Below, piece by piece: positions 34,749 through 43,690 of a stretch of DNA of 64,000 nucleotides. The notes below the pieces were generated by a model. That model saw only the letters and a list, made by a program, of their open reading frames with translations, had not been told where the DNA came from and made no database searches. The stretch is from Devosia sp. 67-54 (GTDB taxonomy: Bacteria; Pseudomonadota; Alphaproteobacteria; Rhizobiales; Devosiaceae): NCBI RefSeq assembly GCF_001899075.1, contig NZ_MKVA01000009.1:124001-188000 (forward strand). Reading direction: 5' to 3'. Position 1 is the stretch's first letter. Every line of letters begins with the position of its first letter. The position numbers were made by a program, and so were the translations under genes.

Positions 34749-35693
34749 CTATTTGAGGTCGCCGCCCCAGATCAGGCCGGGCTGCGGCCTGATCACCTTG
34801 CACCAGCCCCGGCCCTTGCGCTCGCAGGCGCTGACGATCACCGTGTCGCCCGCGTCGAAATAGGCGATCTCGGTGTCGCCCCTGTCGGCATAGAGGGTCG
34901 AGGGCTCGCGCAGCACGCGGGCCTTGCCCTTGGGGCCGAAGCTGACCCCGTCCGGCCCGATGCCGACGTCGATCTGCTCCTGCAGGTCGCTGTCGCCGGT
35001 GTCGCCCACATCGGCCGTATCGGGCCCGGCATCGGCGGCGTCGCCCGTGTCGGCGGGAGGAGTGTCGGCGGACTGGTCGGGCGACGAACAGATGAGGCCG
35101 AACGCGGTGATGCCGGTGCCCACGGACTTGCCGAACGCGCCGAGCACGCCGACGGCGTAGGACCCCGACCCCACGATACTGATGCAGCTGATTTCGGAGG
35201 ACGACACCGCGACCGCCGCCGGATCCGGGACGGTCGTGCTGGCCTTGATGATTTCGCGCGGATGACCGTCGGCCTTGCAGATGGCGCGGATGTGGTGGAC
35301 GTGGCTTTGGGCATTCAGCGATACCTCCACGCCGATCATGAAGCCGCCATTGGGACAGACGACCGGGCCGCCGCCGATGATGGTCTTGCACACCGGACTG
35401 CCGCTGCAGGCGTGGCCGAACCCGACCGTGGGAGCGCCCGGCTTGGCGCCGCTCGGCTTGCCGTTGACCAGCGCCTGGCAGACCGGAGCGATCCCCGTCA
35501 TGTTGTACAAGGCGTTCCAGCCCCAGCCGATCAGCGCATCACCGCCCGGGCAGGTCCAGCTGAACGGCGTTCCATCGCCCGCACCGACGATGTTGGTCTT
35601 CGTATCGGCCAGCGCCGGCGGCGCCATGCCCAGCGCCAGGGCGAGCGTTGCGGCGGCCAGCAGCCGGCCCAGGATGTTGTCACCATGCCACAT
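34749..35693 (-). CDS. Secreted six-cysteine protein C with SH3b-like C-terminal module
   Basis: 314 residues. Signal peptide through PPALADT. The three-unit core is WTCPGGDALIGW...APVC, VVCPNGGFMIGV...IRAIC and a looser third unit ending FGLIC, with two extra Cys pairs inserted. After an Asp/Gly/Ala/Thr linker the last ~65 residues match an SH3b-like fold shared with proteins D-F: TLYADRGDTEIAYFDAGD...C...GWCKVI-P--GLIWGGDLK. Such domains often bind cell-wall peptides. ATG 35693 follows GGAGG ideally; ATG 35705 would leave no spacing from its site. First gene of the operon. Confidence 0.85.
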   Translation of the reverse strand: MWHGDNILGRLLAAATLALALGMAPPALADTKTNIVGAGDGTPFSWTCPGGDALIGWGWNALYNMTGIAPVCQALVNGKPSGAKPGAPTVGFGHACSGSPVCKTIIGGGPVVCPNGGFMIGVEVSLNAQSHVHHIRAICKADGHPREIIKASTTVPDPAAVAVSSSEISCISIVGSGSYAVGVLGAFGKSVGTGITAFGLICSSPDQSADTPPADTGDAADAGPDTADVGDTGDSDLQEQIDVGIGPDGVSFGPKGKARVLREPSTLYADRGDTEIAYFDAGDTVIVSACERKGRGWCKVIRPQPGLIWGGDLK

Positions 35694-35751
35694 CGAATCC
35701 TCCATTCCTCGCCCCGTGCCGCGACGCTAGACCGGGCCCCGCCGCGCTGTC

Positions 35752-35769
35752 GTCCACCAGGTGGTGGAC
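35752..35769. promoter_or_regulatory. Inverted repeat upstream of the secreted-protein operon
   Basis: GTCCACCA-GG-TGGTGGAC, perfect 8-bp arms. Its centre is 67.5 bases before the ATG at 35693. Similar repeats sit 64-66 bases before two other secreted-protein genes (59990-60005, 60205-60222). Confidence 0.65.
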
Positions 35770-35862
35770 ATCGGCCCGGGCGCATGGGCCGATGGACGGC
35801 ACGGCCGGCGACCGGACGTGCGGCAGGATCGCTGCTGTGATGAGACGTGCCGGCGCCGCGGC

Positions 35863-36996
35863 TCAGAGCGGCAGCTTGATCTCGCTGGCGAGCCGCACGA
35901 GCTGGGTGCGGCTGTGCCGCCCGGTCTTGTTGAACACCCGGAGCAGATGCGTGCGCAGCGTGCTCATGGCGATGCCGAGCTCCTTGGCGATCTGCTGGCT
36001 GCTGCGGCCGGCGACGACCAGCTCGAACACCCGCCCCTCGGCCGGGGTCAGGTCGTACAGGATGGCGACCGCATCGGTCGCGGCGGTCCAGGGCGCGGCG
36101 CTGTCGGCGATGAACACGGCGGCCACGGCGCCCCGCTCGGCGCCCGTCGCCACCGTGCGCCGCTCGAGCGGCAGCACGTGCACCGAAATGGCGCTGCCGT
36201 CCTTCCGCCGCGCCGGAATGGCGATGCCGCGGCGGCCGAGCTCCACCTCCGGCCGGCCGGCCGTCGCCCGCACCGCTTCCTCCAGCCGTCCGGGCACGAG
36301 GTCGTGCGCCAGGTGCAGCCGGCCGTCGACGCTACGGATCGGATCGGCCTCGCGCAGCATGGCGTCGGCGGCGCGGTTGGCGTGGCGGATGCGGAGATCG
36401 GCATCGACGATCAGCGCGCCCGAGCCGATGACGTCGAAGGCGGCGCGGAAGCTCGCCACCTCCTCGCGCGCCGCGCCGATGAGATTGCTGATGGTCGCCG
36501 CGCGCCGCAGATGCGGCGCCAGCAGGCGCATCTCGTCGAGCTCCTCGCCGGTGATCGGCGGCCGGCTGTGGTGTACGCCCATGCCGAGCGACGCGACGGT
36601 CGTCGGATCGTTGACGAGGCCGATGACCAGCTGGTCGACGATGCCTTGCGGCTGCGACCACTCGGCATACCAGCGATTGTCCGGATGCTTGTGGAAGTCG
36701 TAGACCTGCGACTGGATGATCGGCTCTTCCAGCGGCAGCCGGGCGATGGTGGCGAGCCCGCCCCACAGTTCCGGAATGGCGTCGACATAGTCGCCGGCAT
36801 GCTCGACGAACCAGGGCGGCACGTTGCAGGGCACCTGCACCACCGGGCTCATGTCGGGCAGCCGGTTGATGGCAAGAATGGCGATCTGGAACTGATAGCG
36901 CTGGCGCACGCGGTCGATCGCGTCATGCCAGAGACGAGGCTCGATGGTGGCGTCGTAGATGGCGCCGATCAGCTCGTTGAGAGCGGGGTCAATCAC
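35863..36996 (-). CDS. PAS/LuxR-like transcriptional regulator 2
   Basis: 377 residues, start GTG. The N-terminal sensor opens LNELIGAIYDATIEPRLWHDAIDRV. A helical segment LLAPHLRRAATISNLI leads into a PAS-like part (GALIVDADLRIRHANRAADAML). The C-terminal HTH is a clear LuxR/FixJ type: LTPAEGRVFELVVAGRSSQQIAKELGI then STLRTHLLRVFNKTGRHSRTQLVRL. The input is unknown; there is no receiver or autoinducer domain. It lies directly upstream of, and in the same direction as, the secreted A-B-C operon, 169 bases before it. Confidence 0.88.
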   Translation of the reverse strand: MIDPALNELIGAIYDATIEPRLWHDAIDRVRQRYQFQIAILAINRLPDMSPVVQVPCNVPPWFVEHAGDYVDAIPELWGGLATIARLPLEEPIIQSQVYDFHKHPDNRWYAEWSQPQGIVDQLVIGLVNDPTTVASLGMGVHHSRPPITGEELDEMRLLAPHLRRAATISNLIGAAREEVASFRAAFDVIGSGALIVDADLRIRHANRAADAMLREADPIRSVDGRLHLAHDLVPGRLEEAVRATAGRPEVELGRRGIAIPARRKDGSAISVHVLPLERRTVATGAERGAVAAVFIADSAAPWTAATDAVAILYDLTPAEGRVFELVVAGRSSQQIAKELGIAMSTLRTHLLRVFNKTGRHSRTQLVRLASEIKLPL

Positions 36997-37103
36997 CGTC
37001 CGGTCCAGGCTTCCTTCGGATGTAAAGAGAATAAGCGCGATGCACCGCTGTCAACCCCTTGCCGCGAGCCGCGCCAGGGATGAGCGGCGCCGGACCGGCG
37101 CGG

Positions 37104-37448
37104 CTAGAGGATCGAGGTGAAGAGCGACAGCATCGTCCGCACGCCGCTTATGTCCGAGGCGTTCGGGCCGGGCGGGGTGCTGCTCGGCGGCGCGATCGAG
37201 CGCAGCACCAGCACCACGATCAGATACAGGCAGCCGAACGGCGCGAACAGGATGAAGGTGAGCGGCCACAGGTTCGATTCCTGCGTGTAGGCGAAGATGC
37301 ACCAGGCCGCCGCCGGCGCCGCCAGCCACAGCGGCGCAAGGAAGGCGGCCCACCAGCCTTCGCGCCAGGCGACGAACAGGCAGGCGATTTGCAGGATCAG
37401 ATAGGCGGGCGTGGCCAGCATCAGCGCGAGCCCGATGATCACTCCCAT
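37104..37448 (-). CDS. Small membrane protein of unknown function
   Basis: 114 residues with three hydrophobic helices (about 2-24, 29-50 and 57-83) and a short Pro/Ser-rich cytoplasmic or periplasmic tail. ATG 37448 follows GAGGGG. The frame is open further upstream but without a membrane start. I do not recognise the family. Confidence 0.65.
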   Translation of the reverse strand: MGVIIGLALMLATPAYLILQIACLFVAWREGWWAAFLAPLWLAAPAAAWCIFAYTQESNLWPLTFILFAPFGCLYLIVVLVLRSIAPPSSTPPGPNASDISGVRTMLSLFTSIL

Positions 37449-37710
37449 GGCGGTCCCCTCTTTGCGCCTGGCCACCCTACCAGCCGCGCATGACCGATCC
37501 GTCGCCGGCATGCCGCGGAATGTCCCGTCGGCGTTAAGACCGCGGCAACCAGGCGGCGGGCCGGCAAGGGCCGCTTGCGCTAGCCGCCCACCTTCCATGT
37601 GCTGGGACCTCGTCCGGCGCACTGGATCACCGTTCTCACGCCCGGCGGCATGGAGGGAGTCTTCGTAGACATGGCAGCCGGCAACTATGCCATCCCGCAG
37701 CCCGTGGCGG

Positions 37711-38502
37711 CTACGGCTGCTCCGGCTTGCGCACGCAGATGGCGAAGCGGTCCGAGGTCAGCCGCTCGGCGGCCCTGAGCAGCGACATCTTGCGCGCCTG
37801 CGCGAAGTGGATGTCGAACAGCCCGCGATCGATGACAGGGTGCTCGAACCCGGCCGCCAGCAGCAGGTCGACCACGCGCTCGGCCGGCATCTGCCCCGAA
37901 AAATACACCTGCGTGCGGATGCGCTCGAGCCGTTCGATCCACTGCGGATCCATGCGCGGCCTGGCGGCCCTGCCGGTGAGGCGGCCCCAGCGCTCGCGCA
38001 GCTGCGCGACCCAGCTCTTGCGGCCCATATTGCCGTCGACGATCAGCAGCCGTCCCCCGGGCTTCAGCAGCGCGAACCATTCGGCGAAGGCCGCCGGCGG
38101 GTCGACCAGCGTCCACACCAGATGGCGGTTGACGATCACGTCGAAGCTCGCGCGCGGCTCCATGGTGTTCTCCGCGTCGCGCATGATGAAGCGGATGTCG
38201 CTCTTGCGCGTCGCCGATTTCGCCCGCGCGCGGTCCAGCATGGCCTCCGACCAGTCGGCGCCGGTGACCCTGTAGCCGAGGTCGTTCATCAGATGGGAGA
38301 TCACCCCCGTGCCGCAGGCGAGATCGAGCGCGGCACGGCCGCGTCCTTCCCCCAGATGCTTGCGGATCAGCCGATGCCAGCCGCGCCGCTCGGCCTCGGA
38401 AAAAACTTCGTGTCCGACCTGCTGGTCGAAGGTCGCGGCCCGCATCGACCAATACTCGCGGATTTCGTCGCGAATTGAATAGTTTGATGCCGGCGCATCC
38501 AT
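37711..38502 (-). CDS. Class I SAM-dependent methyltransferase (UbiE-like)
   Basis: 263 residues. SAM-binding motif I is ALDLACGTGVISH (about 58-70); acidic Asp of VTGADWSEAMLDRA follows, then RDAENTMEP and motif VVNRHLVWTL-type strand, with LLKPGGRLLIVDG as the post-III strand. The acceptor is unknown. It is divergent from a FecBCD-type importer across 115 bases that hold one large dyad, so both may answer to the same metal regulator; modification of a metallophore or of an imported complex is a guess from position. Confidence 0.85.
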   Translation of the reverse strand: MDAPASNYSIRDEIREYWSMRAATFDQQVGHEVFSEAERRGWHRLIRKHLGEGRGRAALDLACGTGVISHLMNDLGYRVTGADWSEAMLDRARAKSATRKSDIRFIMRDAENTMEPRASFDVIVNRHLVWTLVDPPAAFAEWFALLKPGGRLLIVDGNMGRKSWVAQLRERWGRLTGRAARPRMDPQWIERLERIRTQVYFSGQMPAERVVDLLLAAGFEHPVIDRGLFDIHFAQARKMSLLRAAERLTSDRFAICVRKPEQP

Positions 38503-38549
38503 CTTCGTCCTACCTCGACGTCCCTAACAGACTGGAATCACTCTAAAAG

Positions 38550-38580
38550 ATAAAAGTTGACTCTGGTAGTCCGCTTTTAT
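38550..38580. promoter_or_regulatory. Nested dyad operator between methyltransferase and importer genes
   Basis: ATAAAAG (38550-38556) and CTTTTAT (38574-38580) are a perfect 7-bp inverted repeat. Inside it GACT (38559-38562) and AGTC (38568-38571) form a second one around CTGGT. TTGACT at 38557-38562 may be a -35 element. A repressor overlapping the promoter is the simplest reading; the half-site spacing (17) is like NikR-type operators, but the sequence is not. Confidence 0.6.
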
Positions 38581-38582
38581 AC

Positions 38583-38615
38583 GGCGCCCCTGTAGCAAGC
38601 TTTCCGAAGGGCGCC
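38583..38615 (+). promoter_or_regulatory. 5' leader hairpin that could hide the ribosome site
   Basis: GGCGCCC (38583-38589) can pair perfectly with GGGCGCC (38609-38615), which contains the Shine-Dalgarno GAAGGG of the next gene. The loop is 19 bases. No known riboswitch consensus was recognised. Confidence 0.4.
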
Positions 38616-38617
38616 AA

Positions 38618-39751
38618 ATGAAAATCGCACATCTGGTGGCCGGGGCCATGTTCGCCCTCGCCGCCATCCTCGCCGGACCCGCATCCGCCGAGGGATTCAC
38701 CGTCACCGACGTCGCCGGGCGACAGGTGTCGTTCGACAAGCCGGTCGAACGCGTCATCCTGGGCGAAGGCCGCATGATCTATGCGCTCGCCGCGCTCGAA
38801 ACCGACGATCCGTTCGGCAAGGTCGTCGCCTGGCGCAACGACCTGTGGACCACCGACCTCGACCTGTTCAACGCCTACGTCGCCAAATATCCGAAGGTGA
38901 AGGACCTGCCCTTCCTCGGCAATCTCACCGACGGCACGCTGCAGGCCGAGACCGTGGTCAATCTGCATCCCGACGTGATGCTGCTGCCCATCGGCAACAA
39001 GACCGCCGCCGACGAGGTCGGCCTCGAAAAGATGCTCGACGGCATCGGCGTCAAGATCGTCTACATCGACTTCCGCGAACACATCCTCAAGAACACCGTT
39101 CCGAGCCTGCATATTCTCGGCCAGTTGTTCGGCAAGGAGCAGCGCGCCGACGCCGTCGCCACCTACTGGCAGGCGCAGCTCGACCGCGTGACCGACGTGC
39201 TGAAGGCGGCCAACCCGCCCAAGCCGAACGTCTTCATGTATCGCGCCGCGGGCCTCGCCGAATGCTGCGGCACCTTCGGCACCGACAATTACGGACTGAT
39301 GGTCGATCTCGCCGGCGGCCACAACATCGGCGCCGACTTCCTGCCCGGCTATACCGGCACCATCAACCCCGAGCAGGTGATCGCCTCCAACCCCGACATC
39401 GTCGTCGTCACCGGCTCGAACTGGACGCACTCGGCCAAGGCCGCGGGCTTCGTCACCGTCGGCCCCGGCGCCGCCGCCGTGGCCGAGCAGAGCCGCGCCG
39501 CGCTCGCCAAGCTGATGCAAGAGCCGGCCTTCACCGGCTCCAAGGCAGTGGCCAGCAAGAACGTGCATGCCATCTGGCATCAGTTCTACACCAGCCCCTA
39601 CCAGTTCGTGGCCATCCAGCGGCTCGCCAAGTGGTTCCATCCGGATCTGTTCAAGGATCTCGACCCCGACGCGACCTTCAAGGACTTCTCCGACAAGTTC
39701 CTGCCCCTGCCCTACAGCCCCGGCTACTGGGTCTCGCTCGAGGGGAACTGA
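38618..39751 (+). CDS. Periplasmic binding protein of a metal-complex ABC importer (FecB/BtuF-like)
   Basis: 377 residues. Signal peptide to GPASA (residue 24). Family opening FTVTDVAGRQVSFDKPVERVILGEGR, then NLHPDVMLLPIGN, and NPEQVIASNPDIVVVTGS before the long connecting helix typical of type III binding proteins. Ligands of the family are ferric siderophores, haem, cobalamin or, in some, molybdate; nothing here decides between them. First gene of a tight three-gene operon. Confidence 0.88.
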   Translation: MKIAHLVAGAMFALAAILAGPASAEGFTVTDVAGRQVSFDKPVERVILGEGRMIYALAALETDDPFGKVVAWRNDLWTTDLDLFNAYVAKYPKVKDLPFLGNLTDGTLQAETVVNLHPDVMLLPIGNKTAADEVGLEKMLDGIGVKIVYIDFREHILKNTVPSLHILGQLFGKEQRADAVATYWQAQLDRVTDVLKAANPPKPNVFMYRAAGLAECCGTFGTDNYGLMVDLAGGHNIGADFLPGYTGTINPEQVIASNPDIVVVTGSNWTHSAKAAGFVTVGPGAAAVAEQSRAALAKLMQEPAFTGSKAVASKNVHAIWHQFYTSPYQFVAIQRLAKWFHPDLFKDLDPDATFKDFSDKFLPLPYSPGYWVSLEGN

Positions 39752-39754
39752 GCC

Positions 39755-40834
39755 ATGGCCGCAATCGAGGCTCCTGCCGCGATTGCGGCCGACATTCAGG
39801 AGGGGCGCGGGCGTTACCGCGCCCTCGCCCGCCGCAAGCTGCTGATCCTGGCGCTTCTCGCCGCGGCGCTGGCGCTGAGCTTTGCGGTCGATCTCGCCTG
39901 GGGGCCGGCGCGCTACGGGCTCGACCAGGTGCTCCTGGCGCTGTTCGATCCGTCGACGGTGTCGGCGCAGGTGCGCACCGTGGTGTGGGACATCCGCATG
40001 CCGGTCGCCGTCATGGCGCTGGTGGTCGGCGCCGCGCTGTCGGCCGCCGGCGCGCAGATGCAGACCATCCTGGCCAACCCCCTCGCCAGCCCCTTCACCC
40101 TCGGCATCTCGGCCGCCGCCAGCTTCGGCGCCGCGCTCGCCATCGTCATCGAGATTCCGCTGCTGCCGGTGGCCGCCGCCTTCATGGTGCCGGTCGACGC
40201 CTTCGTCATGGCGCTGGTCGCAACGCTGTTCATCCACTTCGTCTCGCAATTGCGCGGCGCCACGGTGCAGACGGTGGTGCTGCTCGGCATCGCGCTGGTG
40301 TTCACCTTCAACGCCCTGCTCGCCTTCGTGCAGTATCTCGCCTCCGAGACCGCCCTGCAGGCCGTGGTGTTCTGGACCATGGGCAGCCTGACCAAGGCGA
40401 CCTGGCCGAAGATCTGGATCACCCTCGCCGTGGTCGCGCTGGCGCTGCCGCTGTTCGCGCGCAACGCCTGGGCGCTGACCGCCATCCGCCTCGGCGAGGA
40501 CAAGGCGGCGAGCTTCGGCATCAATGTCCGCCGCGTTCGGCTCGAGACCATGCTGATCGTCTCGCTGCTCGCCGCCGTGCCGGTCAGCTTCGTCGGCACC
40601 ATCGGCTTCGTCGGCCTCGTCGGCCCGCACGTCGCGCGCATGATCCTCGGCGAGGACCAGCGCTTCTTCCTGCCCGGCTCGGTGCTGTGCGGGGCGCTGC
40701 TGCTGTCGCTCACCTCGATCGTCAGCAAGTCGATCATCCCCGGCGTGGTGTTCCCCATCGGCATCATCACCGCGCTGGTCGGCGTGCCCTTCTTCTTCTC
40801 GCTCATCCTGTCGAATGTGAAACGCTCATGGTGA
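39755..40834 (+). CDS. FecCD-family permease of the metal-complex importer
   Basis: 359 residues with about ten helices. Hallmarks: RMPVAVMALVVGAALSAAGAQMQ, NPLASPFTLGISAAASFGAA and the ATPase-contact loop GTIGFVGLVGPHVARMILGEDQR in parts. The gene starts 3 bases after the binding-protein stop. Its stop lies within the ATPase start (ATG 40828). Confidence 0.92.
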   Translation: MAAIEAPAAIAADIQEGRGRYRALARRKLLILALLAAALALSFAVDLAWGPARYGLDQVLLALFDPSTVSAQVRTVVWDIRMPVAVMALVVGAALSAAGAQMQTILANPLASPFTLGISAAASFGAALAIVIEIPLLPVAAAFMVPVDAFVMALVATLFIHFVSQLRGATVQTVVLLGIALVFTFNALLAFVQYLASETALQAVVFWTMGSLTKATWPKIWITLAVVALALPLFARNAWALTAIRLGEDKAASFGINVRRVRLETMLIVSLLAAVPVSFVGTIGFVGLVGPHVARMILGEDQRFFLPGSVLCGALLLSLTSIVSKSIIPGVVFPIGIITALVGVPFFFSLILSNVKRSW

Positions 40835-41610
40835 TGCTCCGCCTCGACAATGTCGGTGCCCTCTACGGCCGCCGCCTCGCGGTCTCCGAGGTCACCACGC
40901 CGCAATTGCAGTCGGGCGAGATCGTCGCCGTCATCGGCCCCAACGCCGCCGGCAAGTCGACCCTGTTCCGCCGCATCGCCGGCCTGCTGCACGGCCCCGG
41001 CGAGGTGCATCTCAGCCAGTCCGGCAAGGGCAGCCGGGCCGTCGCCTACATGCCGCAGGACACCGGCGCCAACGCCGTGCTGACGGTGTACGAATCGATC
41101 CTGATGGCGCGCAAGCAGGGCCAGTCCTGGCGCGTCGAGGATGCCGACCTGCGCGTCATCGACGACATCATGGCGGCGCTCGACATCGTCCCCATCGCCT
41201 TCCGCGATCTGGGCGCCCTCAGCGGCGGCCAGCGCCAGCTCGTCGCCATCGCCCAGACCCTGGTGCGCGAGCCCGAGATCGTGCTGATGGACGAGCCGAC
41301 CAGCGCCCTCGACCTGCACCGCCAGGTGGAGGTGCTGGAGCTGATGCGCGCCGAGGCGCAGCGCCGCGGCATGCTGGTGCTGATCGCCATCCACGACCTC
41401 AACCAGGCGCTGCGCTTCGCCGACAAGGTCATCGTCATCGCCGATGGCCGCATGCGCGCCTGCGGCGCCGCCGCCGACGTCATCACCGCCCAGATGCTGC
41501 GCGACATCTACCGCGTCGACGCCCGCATCGAAAAGTGCTCGCGCGACTACAACCACGTCATCGTCGACGGCCGCGCCGAAAACGCCGCCCTTGGCGCACT
41601 GCAGGGCTAG
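40828..41610 (+). CDS. ATP-binding subunit of the metal-complex importer (FecE-like)
   Basis: 260 residues. Walker A GPNAAGKST (37-45), Q-loop MPQDTG, signature LSGGQRQ (131-137), Walker B IVLMDEPTSALD and switch His in IAIHDLNQAL. Two in-frame starts are close together (ATG 40828 and ATG 40834); both overlap the permease stop, giving coupled translation. Confidence 0.92.
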   Translation: MVMLRLDNVGALYGRRLAVSEVTTPQLQSGEIVAVIGPNAAGKSTLFRRIAGLLHGPGEVHLSQSGKGSRAVAYMPQDTGANAVLTVYESILMARKQGQSWRVEDADLRVIDDIMAALDIVPIAFRDLGALSGGQRQLVAIAQTLVREPEIVLMDEPTSALDLHRQVEVLELMRAEAQRRGMLVLIAIHDLNQALRFADKVIVIADGRMRACGAAADVITAQMLRDIYRVDARIEKCSRDYNHVIVDGRAENAALGALQG

Positions 41611-41679
41611 CTGTCAGCATTCGCCGTCATTGTATCTCAGGTTAAGGCGCCGCGGTCCGTTCCGTGCGAGCTTGCGGGC

Positions 41680-42027
41680 ATGCAACAGCTTTCAGCCGCC
41701 TCCACGCCGCACCGGCGCGCCTCCCATATCGGCCACGTCCACAATCGCGCCGCGCGGCTTGCGGTGCGCGACATCCAGCAGCATCTGAGCGAATGGCAGC
41801 ATACCGCGGCGACGCTGCGGGCGGCGCGGTTCCACAGCCGGAACGATCCGTCCCGCGCCAGCGCCCGCGCCGCCGAGATGCTGCCGCTGGTCGTCGCCGA
41901 CCGCATCGAGCTCGAGGCACGCCTGGACGGCCTCGAAACCGCCGTCGCCACCCACTCCCTGACGCGCGACATCCGGCGGGCCCTCGATCGGCTGCATGCG
42001 GACCTGCAGCAATTGATCATCGACTAG
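41680..42027 (+). CDS. Possible small hypothetical protein
   Basis: 115 residues, rich in Arg, Ala and His, mostly helical (LAVRDIQQHLSEWQHTAATLRAARF; RRALDRLHADLQQLIID in parts). No recognised domain and no strong ribosome site. The regular hydrophobic spacing in the second half and third-position G/C favour a gene. The overlapping opposite frame is a less plausible Ser/Arg-rich text. Confidence 0.4.
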   Translation: MQQLSAASTPHRRASHIGHVHNRAARLAVRDIQQHLSEWQHTAATLRAARFHSRNDPSRASARAAEMLPLVVADRIELEARLDGLETAVATHSLTRDIRRALDRLHADLQQLIID

Positions 42028-42244
42028 CGCCGGCTTCTTCGTGCCGCCGCGACCGATCTATCGGCCGGCGGTGGCGTACGGTCGCGTCCGTGCTGCCGCT
42101 GACCACCGGCCTGTCCCTCACCGCCATCACCACCCTGCCGGCACAACATGGCCGCGATCTTGCCGCGAATTAATCCGGCTGCCGCATTTCCCTCGCCTTT
42201 CGCCGCAATCGTGGCGGCCAGCGTCGTAGTTCCAGCAACGGCGG
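42028..42244. other. Intergenic stretch before the DUF1800 gene
   Basis: No credible gene or known RNA was seen. It presumably carries the promoter of the DUF1800/DUF1501 pair. Confidence 0.4.
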
Positions 42245-43690
42245 ATGGCCTCCATGTCTTCGGCGACGACCAGCTTTGTGGCGCTGCAGCGCTTCGGCCT
42301 CGGGGCGCGACCCGGTGATCTCGGCGCCATCGCCGGCGATCCGCGCGGCGCCGTGCTGGCCGAGATTGCGCCCGATGCGGCGCTGATCGCCGACGCCGCG
42401 CTGCCCGACACCGTCGCGGCCCTCACCGAGATTCGGCAGATCCAGGCCGCGCGCAAGGCCGTGAAGCAGACTGCGTCCGCCGACGCCAACGCCTCGCAGA
42501 TGTCCGACGCCAACGCGCCGATGGAGGACATGTCCCCGGCTGGCGGCCGCCCGCCGAAGCGGACGCTGCCGGACGGCATGGGCAAGCCCGGCAATCCGCT
42601 CGCGCCGGAGATTGCGGCGCGGCTCGACGCGGCGCTACGGGCGCAGGTCGGCTTTGCCGAGCGCTGGGCGATGTTCTGGGCCAATCACTTTGCCGTCGAG
42701 GCCGACTCCAACCAATTGGTGCGCTGGACCGCCGGCGCCTATGACCGCGAGGCCATCCGGCCGCACGTGTTCGGCCGCTTCGTCGACCTGCTCTATGCCG
42801 CGACGCAACACCCGGCGATGCTGCGCTATCTCAACAACGCCACCTCGGTCGGCCCCGACTCCAAGGCCGGCCTGCGGCGCGGCAAGGGCCTCAACGAGAA
42901 CCATGCGCGCGAGCTGATGGAGCTGCACACCATCGGCGTCGATGCCGGCTACACGCAGGCGGACGTGACGAGCTTTGCCAAGGTGCTGACCGGCTGGACC
43001 TTCGGACAGAATGAAAACCAGCCCGAGCACTTCGGCCGGTTCGTCTTCAACGCCGGTGCGCATGAGCCGGGGCCGCAGACCGTGCTCGGCCAGGTCTACG
43101 ACCAGAAGGGCGTGAAGCAGGGCGACGCCGTGCTCGACATGCTGGCGGCGCACCCGGCGACGGCGACGCATATCGCGACCCAGCTGGTGCGGGCGTTCGT
43201 CGCCGACGTGCCGCCGCCCGATCTCGTGGCCGCCGTCGCCGGCACCTTCCGCGACAGCGGGGGCGATCTCGCACTGGTGGCGAGGACTTTGGTCGGCGCC
43301 GACGAGAGCTGGCTGACGCCGATGGAAAAGCTCCGGCTGCCGCAGGAATACCTGCTCGCGGCGGCGCGCGGTCTGGGCGTGCGGCCGAAGCCGCCGCAAC
43401 TGCTCAAGGCGCTGGCGACGCTCGGCCAGCCGCTGTTCAATCCGCCTTCGCCCGAGGGCTTCCACGACGACGCCGCGACCTGGCTCGCTCCCGACGCCAT
43501 GACCAACCGCCTCGATATCGCGCAGAATTTCGCGCAGCAGGCCGATGCCGGCGACGATCCGCGGCAGGTGGCCGACGCGATCCTGGGCGATCGGCAATCG
43601 CCGCAGACGCGCGACACGATCGCCCATGCCGAAGGCCGCGTGCAGGGCCTGACGATCCTGCTGATGAGCCCCGAATTCCAAAGGAGATGA
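42245..43690 (+). CDS. DUF1800 family protein
   Basis: 481 residues. Family text: LQRFGLGARPGDL near the start, ERWAMFWANHFAVE, the NENHARELMELHTIGVDAGYTQADV block (in parts) and KVLTGWTF. DUF1800 proteins pair with DUF1501 proteins in many bacteria and are thought to be exported or envelope-linked; the activity is not established. No classical signal peptide is visible in this copy. An in-frame linker with DANASQMSDANAPMEDM is unusual low complexity. Confidence 0.9.
   Translation: MASMSSATTSFVALQRFGLGARPGDLGAIAGDPRGAVLAEIAPDAALIADAALPDTVAALTEIRQIQAARKAVKQTASADANASQMSDANAPMEDMSPAGGRPPKRTLPDGMGKPGNPLAPEIAARLDAALRAQVGFAERWAMFWANHFAVEADSNQLVRWTAGAYDREAIRPHVFGRFVDLLYAATQHPAMLRYLNNATSVGPDSKAGLRRGKGLNENHARELMELHTIGVDAGYTQADVTSFAKVLTGWTFGQNENQPEHFGRFVFNAGAHEPGPQTVLGQVYDQKGVKQGDAVLDMLAAHPATATHIATQLVRAFVADVPPPDLVAAVAGTFRDSGGDLALVARTLVGADESWLTPMEKLRLPQEYLLAAARGLGVRPKPPQLLKALATLGQPLFNPPSPEGFHDDAATWLAPDAMTNRLDIAQNFAQQADAGDDPRQVADAILGDRQSPQTRDTIAHAEGRVQGLTILLMSPEFQRR

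Noticed and set aside
38543-41556. Long opposite-strand frames over the metal-importer genes
   Set aside because: No recognisable domain; they lie wholly over three well-supported genes.
41637-42020. Opposite-strand frame of 127 codons over the small protein at 41680-42027
   Set aside because: Ser/Arg/Cys-rich text typical of antisense frames, and no ribosome site.
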